This document shows positions 8,708 through 16,597 of a stretch of DNA of 64,000 nt, piece after piece (position 1 is the stretch's first letter; each line of letters begins with the position of its first letter). The notes below the pieces were generated by a model. It made no database searches. It was not told where the DNA came from and was given only the letters and a program-made list of their open reading frames with translations. Made by a program: the position numbers and the translations under genes. This DNA comes from Paenibacillus silvestris. Lineage in GTDB: Bacteria; Bacillota; Bacilli; Paenibacillales; NBRC-103111. The stretch spans positions 434,001 to 498,000 of the forward strand of contig NZ_WTUZ01000040.1 in the NCBI RefSeq assembly GCF_009882985.1. The letters are read 5' to 3'.

Positions 8708-9316
8708 TTACCCCATGATATAGCGGAAAACCATATTTTCCATATCGTCAATTGTGCGCTTATAGTCGGCTTCTTCGCCACTTAACATGTACTGCAGCGC
8801 GAGGCCATCGCGAATTGACCAGAATAACCGAGAAGCAGCCGCGCAGTCCAGATCCGCACGAAATTCGCCAGTTTGTTTGCCGCCATCCATAATTCCCTTA
8901 ATAAAAACTAAAGCTTTGTCAGCGTACTCATTCCATCTCAGCGTTAGCTGAGGCTGGCGCGCAGCATACAACATGAACTCCAAATGAAAGGCCATCCATT
9001 TACGAAGTTCTGTCAGCGATTGGCCGCGAAACCGGCTATACATATAGCGAATTTGATCCGCGGCGCTTGGCATGCTTTTGAAAAGCTCTGTCGTATCCTC
9101 CAGCATGGCATTCATTTTATCATCAGCCATTTGGATATACATCTCTTCCTTACTGGTAAAATAGCTGTATATAGCGCCTTTGCTAATCCCCAAATGCCGA
9201 ACAATATCATCCATCGTCGTAGCCTGGAAGCCTTTTTCCGTAAAACAGTGGAGCGCTCCCTCAAGAATGATCGCCTTCTTCTCTTCCTTGTAGGCTTGCG
9301 TAACTTTCGGTGACAT
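8708..9316 (-). CDS. TetR/AcrR-family transcriptional regulator
   Basis: 202 residues. The N-terminal TetR HTH is obvious (GFQATTMDDIVRHLGISKGA then IYSYFTSKEEMY, about residues 29-60). A GGAGG site precedes the ATG. It is the second gene of an operon with the M29 aminopeptidase (gap 19 bp). A 20-bp inverted repeat overlapping the operon start point is the likely operator, so the repressor probably controls its own operon. Ligand unknown. Confidence 0.92.
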   Translation of the reverse strand: MSPKVTQAYKEEKKAIILEGALHCFTEKGFQATTMDDIVRHLGISKGAIYSYFTSKEEMYIQMADDKMNAMLEDTTELFKSMPSAADQIRYMYSRFRGQSLTELRKWMAFHLEFMLYAARQPQLTLRWNEYADKALVFIKGIMDGGKQTGEFRADLDCAAASRLFWSIRDGLALQYMLSGEEADYKRTIDDMENMVFRYIMG

Positions 9317-9335
9317 GCTGCTCCTCCGTTTTCTT

Positions 9336-10568
9336 TTAAATTACCCAATCCCCACTGCGGAATAATGGCTCAATTTCGCCATTCATCTTAATTCCATCGA
9401 TGTCCATATCGGCCGAACCCATCATAAAGTCTACATGCGTCAAACTTTCGTTTAACCCACGCTTCAGCAGCTCATCAGCGCTCATCGTCACGCCACCTTT
9501 CAAGCAGAACGGGAATGCGCGGCCAATTGCAAAATGACAGGAGGCATTTTCATCATACAGTGTATTGTAGAAAATAAGGTTCATATCAGAGATCGGCGAG
9601 CGATGCGGAACAAGCGCAATCTCCCCCAAATAATGAGATCCTTCATCCATTTCAACGAGACTTCGCAGCATCTCTTCTCCTTTTTCCGCTTGAAAATGAG
9701 TAATTTTCCCTTCTTCAAAAGTTAGCGAGAAATTCTCGATTAGCACACCGTTATAACTCAGCGGCTTCGTGCTTCTAACAGTTCCATTTACACCAGACCT
9801 TAATGGAGAAGTAAATACTTCTTCTGTCGGCATATTGGCGATAAAGCTATCGCCCTGCTGATTTGTGCTTCCAGCCGATACCCATAAATGGTCCTGAGGT
9901 AGTGCGACAGTAATGTCTGTACCTTCCGCGCGGTAATGCAGCGCTTTATATTGCTTCTGAGTCAGTAAATCAGACTTCGTCAATAACGTATTGGCGTGAT
10001 TTGTCCATTCCTCGATCGGATTCTCTTTCTGGACCCGCGTTGCTTGGAAAATAGCGCTCCATAACGCATCAACCCGCTCCTCTTTCGGAAGAAGTGGAAA
10101 CACTTTATCCGCCCAGCCTGGCGATGGCACTGCGACGATCGTCCAACTGACTTTGTTCATTAACCTTGCCATCGTTAGCTCTTTTGTTGCGGCGCTGGAC
10201 GTTCGACTTGCGGTTTGGAGACGCTTGGGATCGATCCCATTCATCAGATCAGGGTTATTCGCGGAGACATATAGGAAAGCAGCATTTTGGCTCGCTAGTT
10301 CTTCATAGCCTTTTGCTTGCCACATAGGGTGTTCAAGTAGTGCTTCAAATGGCGCTAATTCATATTTCAAACGAGTAATTTCACTATCAAACCATTCCAC
10401 ATACACAAGCTTTGCCCCTATTTCATAAGCACGTTTTACTAATAAGCGTACAAAATCTACCGATACTAGAGGTGCGAAAATGACTAGTGTCTGTCCCGGC
10501 TGCACATTAATTCCTAGTTGTATGGCCAAGGACGCGTACTTAACTAGATTATCTTGGTGTTTAGTCAT
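9336..10568 (-). CDS. M29-family metallo-aminopeptidase (AmpS/PepS type)
   Basis: 410 residues, the normal length of the family. Seen: the N-terminal LGINVQPGQTLVIFAPLVSV, the YVEWFD motif, and the C-terminal metal-binding set (EGSHYLGEIALVPH; ENASCHFAIGRAF; LTHVDFMMGSADMDIDG). These cytoplasmic enzymes release N-terminal residues from peptides with Co/Zn/Mn. It is first in an operon with the TetR regulator, an unusual pairing that suggests induction by a peptide or toxic compound. The promoter and operator lie directly upstream. Confidence 0.92.
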   Translation of the reverse strand: MTKHQDNLVKYASLAIQLGINVQPGQTLVIFAPLVSVDFVRLLVKRAYEIGAKLVYVEWFDSEITRLKYELAPFEALLEHPMWQAKGYEELASQNAAFLYVSANNPDLMNGIDPKRLQTASRTSSAATKELTMARLMNKVSWTIVAVPSPGWADKVFPLLPKEERVDALWSAIFQATRVQKENPIEEWTNHANTLLTKSDLLTQKQYKALHYRAEGTDITVALPQDHLWVSAGSTNQQGDSFIANMPTEEVFTSPLRSGVNGTVRSTKPLSYNGVLIENFSLTFEEGKITHFQAEKGEEMLRSLVEMDEGSHYLGEIALVPHRSPISDMNLIFYNTLYDENASCHFAIGRAFPFCLKGGVTMSADELLKRGLNESLTHVDFMMGSADMDIDGIKMNGEIEPLFRSGDWVI

Positions 10569-10599
10569 TGAAATCCTCCTTATTTTTTCTCTCTCTTTA

Positions 10600-10619
10600 A
10601 AATGACTACTTAGTCGTTT
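10600..10619. promoter_or_regulatory. TetR-type operator
   Basis: AAATGACTA-CT-TAGTCGTTT is a 9-2-9 inverted repeat with one mismatch. It starts three bases after the -10 box of the aminopeptidase-tetR promoter, covering the start point, as expected for repression by the downstream TetR protein. Confidence 0.7.
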
Positions 10620-10621
10620 TT

Positions 10622-10651
10622 ATTATCAATCCAAATCGAGACAACTGTCAA
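10622..10651 (-). promoter_or_regulatory. Strong sigma-A promoter of the aminopeptidase-tetR operon
   Basis: The minus strand shows TTGACA (10646-10651), 18 bp, then GATAAT (10622-10627). Confidence 0.75.
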
Positions 10652-10668
10652 GCGCATTTGTTAAAGAA

Positions 10669-11580
10669 TTATGAAGTCGACTCAATCGTATGAATCATCT
10701 GCTCCCGTGCTTTCTTTGCTTCCGGGCAAGGAAATAACGGCCACACGTGAAGCATGGACGGGTATTCATAATAATTCATAGGAATACCCTGCATGCCAGC
10801 GAGTTTACTGAATTTATTCGCATCAGGATATAAGATATCATGTGTACCGATATATACGCTGATCCTTCCCAAGTCATGGAAATTCCCGTGAATTGGACTA
10901 ACCAAATAGTGCTTCACACTTTCTTCGCCTGCATACCACTTGGCAATCTCGTGCAGTGCCGGCGTAGCTGAGATTGGATCTTGCTTCTCAATCATTCGTA
11001 TCATGGGATGACTGAACGTCATATCGAGTAAAGGCGAGATCAATATGATATTCCCTGGCTGCTTAAGTCCACGATCCCGAAGCAATTGAGCCAAAGCTAA
11101 GCTCATCCCGCCTCTAGCGGAATCTCCCATCACGACGAGATCTTGTTCCTGCACATCCGAACTCAATTCTCGGTACAAAGGAACAAGCATCTCAAATACG
11201 TCTTCGTGCGTATGCTCTGGTGCAAGAGGATACATGGGAACCGTGACTGTACAAGCTAGCCTATCAACCAAGTACGCAATAAACTCCCAGTGCAGCGAGC
11301 TGATTTTGAGCACATTGCCACCGCCATGGAGATAGAAGATATGTTTGCTTCCGTGAGCTTGTTCTAAAGGTCTCACGACATAATAAGCATGACCATTCGC
11401 CTCATATTTGTGACAATCATACTTTTTAAGCATATTCTTAGGCGGCTCATAACTTTCTTTGCGCTGCCTGTTTTCTACTTCTATGCGCAGGGCTTCCCCT
11501 GTCTTTTTCCATATCGCATTTACTTGTATGAATCGTAATCCAGCTTTGATGAACCGGCTTTGTATGCTTTCTTTTCCCAT
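10669..11580 (-). CDS. Alpha/beta hydrolase (HSL/acetyl-esterase family) with altered nucleophile elbow
   Basis: 303 residues. The oxyanion-hole motif HGGG (FYLHGGGNVLK, about residues 84-87), the acid GTHDILYPD and the base MLHVWPLF are all as in hormone-sensitive-lipase-like esterases. The elbow, normally GDSAGG, reads GDSARGG: the second Gly of GxSxG is Arg, which one G-to-A change in a Gly codon would produce (codon AGA). Enzymatic activity is therefore uncertain. Single gene with no partner; the right neighbour is the aminopeptidase promoter. Confidence 0.8.
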   Translation of the reverse strand: MGKESIQSRFIKAGLRFIQVNAIWKKTGEALRIEVENRQRKESYEPPKNMLKKYDCHKYEANGHAYYVVRPLEQAHGSKHIFYLHGGGNVLKISSLHWEFIAYLVDRLACTVTVPMYPLAPEHTHEDVFEMLVPLYRELSSDVQEQDLVVMGDSARGGMSLALAQLLRDRGLKQPGNIILISPLLDMTFSHPMIRMIEKQDPISATPALHEIAKWYAGEESVKHYLVSPIHGNFHDLGRISVYIGTHDILYPDANKFSKLAGMQGIPMNYYEYPSMLHVWPLFPCPEAKKAREQMIHTIESTS

Positions 11581-11694
11581 TCGGTTCGCCTCCTATGTCA
11601 TCTTTCGATTAACTATACGGGACAATTTTAAAATGAATATAAACAAAAAAGAGCTGCCAATGGCATGCTCCTCAAGTAAGCTATTCATCATCTT

Positions 11695-12966
11695 TTATAA
11701 CAATCCGCGCGGGTCCGCTGAAAAAGATATTTCAAATTCCGTCCCCTTGCCTACTTCACTAGTAATCGTTATTTTCCCCTTCATAGCACGAATAAGACTG
11801 AATGAGACCATTGTACCAAGGCCAGTACCTTTCTCTTTGGTTGAGAAATACGGCGTACCGAGCCGGCTAATTTGTTCCTTCGTCATGCCAACCCCATTAT
11901 CACGCATCGTTATAAGGATTTTATGCGACTGTTCTTTTAGCCCTATTTCTAAAACGCCACCGCTTTTCGACATCGCCTCAATGGCATTTTTACCAATATT
12001 GATCAGCGATTGTCTCAGCTTATTCCGGTCTCCATGGATAAACATTTGCTCATCCTGCAGGGTTACCTCAATTTTGACATCGTTATAGTTCGCAATCGTT
12101 AAGAGCACCTGAGAAACGTACTGCACTTCATCCTTCAGAGGAATTAGTTCGTCCTTCTCCGGCTCAGGCTTGGCAATAGCTAAGTAATCACTAATGATGA
12201 CTTGCGCCCGATCCAACTCTTCAAGCGAGATTTCCTGATAAAATTTGAGCTTGGATGGGGCCAAATGAGGCACTCCCATGAGTTGAATAAACCCTCTTAC
12301 CGCTGTGAGCGGATTCCTGATTTCATGGGCGACCGAAGCCGCCATCTCGCTGACAATTCTCATTTTCTCGCCATGGACGGCTTCTTCCTGCATATGAATG
12401 TACTTTTGTTGGAACTCAATCAGATAAATATAGACGGCAATTACGATACTTTGCAAGATATAGGTCTGAGATGAGGACATTAGATTGGTTGTAAAAAGAT
12501 CCAGCTTACCTACGCTCGTTAAATAGATAAGAAAACTTACAATTTTAACCGCGATACAAACAATGATGGCAGCAATCATTTTATTGATTAGACTCATTTG
12601 TCGATATCTTTGTAGCAGCAAGACGATAAAAATAAATGTTGGAAGTAACGATACCGCATAAATCAGATTATTTGGATTTCCGAGAAGATAACGGACAACA
12701 ATAATTGCGGCATACAGGAACATCGAAACATAAATTCCACCATATAAGGAGCCTACAATCAGCGGGATAGAGCGAAAATCATAAATCAAACCATTCAAAT
12801 TTACTGGAAAAGACATCGCGAACGCTATGGCTAAAGTGAAAAAAAAGCAAAGCCACAGCCGATACTTCATGCTATGACTTTGAGATTTGTACAAATAGGG
12901 ATAAATAACAAGCGGAGAGAAAATCAAGAAGATATTTAATATAAAATCTTTGAAAAATTCAATCAT
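11695..12966 (-). CDS. KinB-like sensor histidine kinase with 5-6 membrane spans
   Basis: 423 residues. The N-terminal half has about six hydrophobic spans (5TM-LytS-type: YDFRSIPLIVGSLYGGIYVS). Then HisKA with the H-box VAHEIRNPLTAVRGFIQLM (His at about 225), N-box IGKNAIEAM, DNGVGM and GTGLGTMVS. No response regulator is adjacent, which is what orphan sporulation-type kinases such as KinB look like. It could feed the Spo0 phosphorelay; this is inference from build and context. Confidence 0.87.
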   Translation of the reverse strand: MIEFFKDFILNIFLIFSPLVIYPYLYKSQSHSMKYRLWLCFFFTLAIAFAMSFPVNLNGLIYDFRSIPLIVGSLYGGIYVSMFLYAAIIVVRYLLGNPNNLIYAVSLLPTFIFIVLLLQRYRQMSLINKMIAAIIVCIAVKIVSFLIYLTSVGKLDLFTTNLMSSSQTYILQSIVIAVYIYLIEFQQKYIHMQEEAVHGEKMRIVSEMAASVAHEIRNPLTAVRGFIQLMGVPHLAPSKLKFYQEISLEELDRAQVIISDYLAIAKPEPEKDELIPLKDEVQYVSQVLLTIANYNDVKIEVTLQDEQMFIHGDRNKLRQSLINIGKNAIEAMSKSGGVLEIGLKEQSHKILITMRDNGVGMTKEQISRLGTPYFSTKEKGTGLGTMVSFSLIRAMKGKITITSEVGKGTEFEISFSADPRGLL

Positions 12967-12980
12967 AGCAACATCATCTT

Positions 12981-13964
12981 CTAATAAGGCCCCCGAATGT
13001 AGTCTTTCACCTTATTTTCATAAAAGCTTCGAAGACGTGCAAGTTCTTCCTCGTTAAAGGATGGCGTCTGAGCCGTTCCAAGGTTGTCTGCAACTTGCCG
13101 TTCGTTTTTGAAACCCGGAATTACACAGGTAATATTCGGGTTCTCCAAAATCCAACGCATAGATGCTTGCGCCATGTTGCCGCGGCCTTCCGCGATCCAT
13201 GCCAGTTCCCTTGCTAGTTCCACTCCCTTCGTAAATGGAAGCCCTGCAAACGTCTCGCCAACGTTGAATTGTGCGCCGTCGGCATTGAAATTCCGGTGAT
13301 CATCCGCTGCAAATGTGCTTGTTTCTGTGAATTTCCCAGTCAGCAGGCCGCTAGCTAACGGAAGTCTGACCAGAATTCCTGCACCTGAAGCTTTCGCCTG
13401 CGGAAACAAGGCTTCGGCTGGTTTTTGCCGGAAAATATTATAGATCACTTGCAAAGCCTTAACACCAGGCTTACTAAGTGCGAACAAGCCTTCCTCCACC
13501 GTCTCGACACTAACGCCGTAGTGACGAATTTTGCCTTCGGCTTTGAGCTTGTCCAGCACGTCGAACACGTGACCATCCTTCAAGATGGCTAGTGGCGGAC
13601 AGTGAATTTGATACAGATCGATACGTTCTCGATTCAATCTTCTCAAGCTATTCTCGCAATACGCGCGAACCGTTTCCTCTGAATATGTCTTCGCATCATA
13701 AATATCTCCAGCCCGGCAGAACTTTGTTGCTATGTAAATGTCATCTTCTTTTCCTTTAGTTGCCTTAGCTAGCAGCTCTTCCGCATGCCCCGATCCATAA
13801 ACATCGGCTGTATCAAAAAAGTTAACTCCTGCTTCCATAGCCACGTGCAAGCCTTTAATAGCTTCATCATCGTTAGATAGTCCCCAGCTCCCACCGATGG
13901 CCCATGTGCCAAAGCTAACCTCACTAATGCTAAGTTCCGTATCACCTAGTTGACGGTATTTCAT
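12981..13964 (-). CDS. Aldo/keto reductase
   Basis: 327 residues. The start MKYRQLGDTELSISEVSFGT at ATG 13964 has GGAGGGGG upstream. The AKR tetrad is visible: Asp and Tyr in FFDTADVYGSG, Lys in YIATKF and His in LYQIHCPP. A C-terminal NADPH-binding segment follows (MRWILENPNITCVIPGFKN). Likely a cytoplasmic NADPH-dependent carbonyl reductase of YghZ/IolS type. Gap to the kinase gene is 14 bp, so the two may share a transcript. Confidence 0.9.
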   Translation of the reverse strand: MKYRQLGDTELSISEVSFGTWAIGGSWGLSNDDEAIKGLHVAMEAGVNFFDTADVYGSGHAEELLAKATKGKEDDIYIATKFCRAGDIYDAKTYSEETVRAYCENSLRRLNRERIDLYQIHCPPLAILKDGHVFDVLDKLKAEGKIRHYGVSVETVEEGLFALSKPGVKALQVIYNIFRQKPAEALFPQAKASGAGILVRLPLASGLLTGKFTETSTFAADDHRNFNADGAQFNVGETFAGLPFTKGVELARELAWIAEGRGNMAQASMRWILENPNITCVIPGFKNERQVADNLGTAQTPSFNEEELARLRSFYENKVKDYIRGPY

Positions 13965-14069
13965 TCCTAATCCCCCTCCGGTTTTCTTAGAGATGTGCAA
14001 CATATTATTCTTCTCCATCAACATCCTGTATCCCTTCTTTAGCTGGACGATTAAGGCGATTTACTTCTC

Positions 14070-14270
14070 TTATTTCCAGAACCATTTCTCATACACCAGA
14101 TATCCAATATAGGAAAGGACCCCCAAACAGATATTCAACCATCCAGCAATTAGTGCCCCTTTTTTCTCCCTCAACAAGTTGGCTTTGGTATATATTTTCA
14201 CATCGAAAACTAAGACGAGCAATCCGGAAATCAGCAGCAGCAAAACCGTGTAATTATTAAACGTGATCAT
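14070..14270 (-). CDS. Small two-span membrane protein of the germinant-receptor operon (CLC_0170-like)
   Basis: 66 residues with two hydrophobic helices (YTVLLLLISGLLVLVFDVKI; GWLNICLGVLSYIGYLVY) separated by a basic loop KANLLREKKG. It starts 16 bp after the GerC-like gene ends, on the same strand. Small two-span D-subunit proteins are known in several gerA-type operons and modulate germination; the position and topology here fit that class. Confidence 0.7.
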   Translation of the reverse strand: MITFNNYTVLLLLISGLLVLVFDVKIYTKANLLREKKGALIAGWLNICLGVLSYIGYLVYEKWFWK

Positions 14271-14286
14271 TGGGCTGAATCCTTCC

Positions 14287-15510
14287 TTACTTCGTTTTCG
14301 TTCCTATCCGTCTAATTTTCACGTGCATCGAGACATCAACGGACATCTCTTTATATTGCTTCTCCCACTCTTCCTTGGTTTTAATTTCCTTGTTCCAATA
14401 GGCAGGCTGCATCGCACGTACATACTCTCCGAAGCCGAAAATGTCACTGCCATCTTCCTGTGTCTGCTGGATGAAATCTTTGAATCCTTCCGCAGCATCT
14501 TTTTGAATTTTCTCTTCCAGCTTGATTAAATTATTTCTCGTTACGAGTACCTTCTCATTCGATTTCTCCGTTAAGTCCCCTTCGACTTGACATCTAATGT
14601 ACGCAAATACTTTGCCATTTTTGATGGTTGTTGTTATTTTCGACTTCCGATGTGTGGTTTTGAAAATAACGTTGGTATTGGAGTTCGGCATTTCCTGAAG
14701 GATACTGTAACCACCAGGGTTCAATTGCTTAATTGCCATATAGTGGCCGATTTGCAATGCAGTTGAGGTACCCACCATTTTATCATTTTTAAAATAAGCC
14801 ATTCCCGCAATTTCAATATTCGATTCCTTCTTTAACTCCAAGTAGGGAACCGTCCCTTCCTGCCCTTTGGCCGAACTGGCACTGAAAAAAACACCTAAAA
14901 AAATGTTAGGCAGCTTCCCCATTTCTCTGGCGTGCTCCAAGGTGGCAAGCAAATATAAGGTCGGTACGCGCTCCAATTGCGGGGTAGCATTCATAATGTC
15001 TGCTGCGTCTCCTTTGGAAACAACCATCCAGACTGTTCTTCGGACTTGAGGCTGGCGGCGAAAGAAATCATTCTCGTTCTGAATCCCTTTTTTGGCAACA
15101 GATTCCGACATAACAATGACCCGTAGATGGCCATAGAACAACCGATCCGCGAGCTGCTGCTGTAAGTTCATCAAACAATCCTCAATGGTGTATCCTACGC
15201 TGGTCAAGACCCAAACCGGTTTTTGATCAGCTGGCCCCCCTGTGTCGCCACCTGTCCCTAGCGGAATGCGACCTGGTACAGCAATTTGAACGGTGATACG
15301 AATGAGTCCCTTTTTTGGGGAGTCCTGATTAAGAATATGGGTCGCATTGCTGGTTTCTTGCTCATCTCCCGGCTTTGCTTCATCAATGCCAATGGCTAAT
15401 ACAACGGCACGATCTTCGATTTCTAGGCGATCCCAGCAGCCTGCAAGCAAAGGGGTCATCAACACGAAAACAAGAATCTGTTTAGTCAGATTTTGCCACA
15501 AGTTGATCAC
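14287..15510 (-). CDS. Spore germination receptor lipoprotein, GerAC/Ger(x)C family
   Basis: 407 residues with a lipobox (LLAGC, Cys near residue 25) followed by the family hallmark WDRLEIEDRAVVLAIGID. The GTG start at 15510 lies inside the end of the GerB-like gene (29-bp overlap), indicating translational coupling. It is the C subunit, anchored on the outer face of the spore inner membrane. Length is normal for the family. Confidence 0.92.
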   Translation of the reverse strand: MINLWQNLTKQILVFVLMTPLLAGCWDRLEIEDRAVVLAIGIDEAKPGDEQETSNATHILNQDSPKKGLIRITVQIAVPGRIPLGTGGDTGGPADQKPVWVLTSVGYTIEDCLMNLQQQLADRLFYGHLRVIVMSESVAKKGIQNENDFFRRQPQVRRTVWMVVSKGDAADIMNATPQLERVPTLYLLATLEHAREMGKLPNIFLGVFFSASSAKGQEGTVPYLELKKESNIEIAGMAYFKNDKMVGTSTALQIGHYMAIKQLNPGGYSILQEMPNSNTNVIFKTTHRKSKITTTIKNGKVFAYIRCQVEGDLTEKSNEKVLVTRNNLIKLEEKIQKDAAEGFKDFIQQTQEDGSDIFGFGEYVRAMQPAYWNKEIKTKEEWEKQYKEMSVDVSMHVKIRRIGTKTK

Positions 15511-16597
15511 CCCGACTTTTTTTCTTGCGAATCACTGCCATAATAAATAAGACAAGCGGATACACCACCGTGAAAATTAGTCCCCAGCGGCCGACAACTT
15601 GAATGATTTCATACATCTGCAGCAAATTTTGAGGAAACATAGCCATCACATAAATAAAAGGCATAAGAAAGAAGGCGAACATTTTATGATCCTTGAGCTT
15701 CAAGAGCCGGCTGGTAAAATGTATGGCTAAGTAATAAGAGGACAGTAAGGTCGTAAACACCGCCGTCACCCATACAGCAAGAAAAGCCCCATCCAAGCGC
15801 TCCAGTATGTTCGCAGGCAGTGAAGTTGTTTTGGCTAACTCCAAGGTTGGCCACACTAATTTTTTAATTTCCTCTGCTCCGAAGACGCCAACTGTCGCAA
15901 TAACGATAAGCACATATAAAGCCCCTGAAATCGCCATCCCGATATACCCGGCAATCATGGCCTTCTCCGGTCTGCGCATCGCAGGTATGACAATCGTCAT
16001 GACGAAAGAACCCTGAAATAAGGCTGCCATCGTGAGGATGCCGCCAAACATGCCCTTTGGTTCGTTCCCCCATATGGGGAGCAAATTGACTAAATGCGCA
16101 TTCTTGAGGGATAGCACAACGATCAATAAGCCAGGAAATACAATGACCGGGAAATAAAAATGGTGGAAATAGGTGAACGTGGTAATATCTGCACGAGAAG
16201 AAACAGCGGCAAGAAGCAGCATGACAATAACCGTCACTTCAAGCGGGGTTTTCATCAAAACGGACGTTACCACGACTTCACCAAACTCCCGTGCTGCCAG
16301 TGCGGTGATTAGAGCAAAGAAAGCAATGATCAACACACTGAATACGCCTGCCGTCCATTTGCCGATTAGTTCTTTGCTGTATTCAATAATTGATTGTTCA
16401 GGAAATCGCATTCCGAGCTTTGTAAGCAGCCAAAGACCTGCTAATCCAAGCAATAGGCCGAGAAATGTAACTAGCGGCGCACCGGAATCAGCTGCTCGGA
16501 CAGCAAAAAGCGAGAGAGCCAGCACCCCTACTCCAATAATCGTACTAATCAGTATGATCGCGGCTTGAATCACTGTTATCTGGCGAGGATGCTCCAT
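15482..16597 (-). CDS. Spore germination receptor permease-like subunit, GerAB family
   Basis: 371 residues with about ten hydrophobic spans and the family start ITVIQAAIILISTIIGVGVL. This is the B subunit (APC-superfamily fold), the proposed germinant-binding part. AGGAGG precedes the ATG at 16597, which lies 53 bp inside the end of the GerA-like gene. Confidence 0.93.
   Translation of the reverse strand: MEHPRQITVIQAAIILISTIIGVGVLALSLFAVRAADSGAPLVTFLGLLLGLAGLWLLTKLGMRFPEQSIIEYSKELIGKWTAGVFSVLIIAFFALITALAAREFGEVVVTSVLMKTPLEVTVIVMLLLAAVSSRADITTFTYFHHFYFPVIVFPGLLIVVLSLKNAHLVNLLPIWGNEPKGMFGGILTMAALFQGSFVMTIVIPAMRRPEKAMIAGYIGMAISGALYVLIVIATVGVFGAEEIKKLVWPTLELAKTTSLPANILERLDGAFLAVWVTAVFTTLLSSYYLAIHFTSRLLKLKDHKMFAFFLMPFIYVMAMFPQNLLQMYEIIQVVGRWGLIFTVVYPLVLFIMAVIRKKKSRGDQLVAKSD

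Noticed and set aside
11459-12088. 209-codon plus-strand frame opposite the esterase and KinB-like kinase
   Set aside because: Antisense to two well-supported genes and composition typical of a shadow frame.
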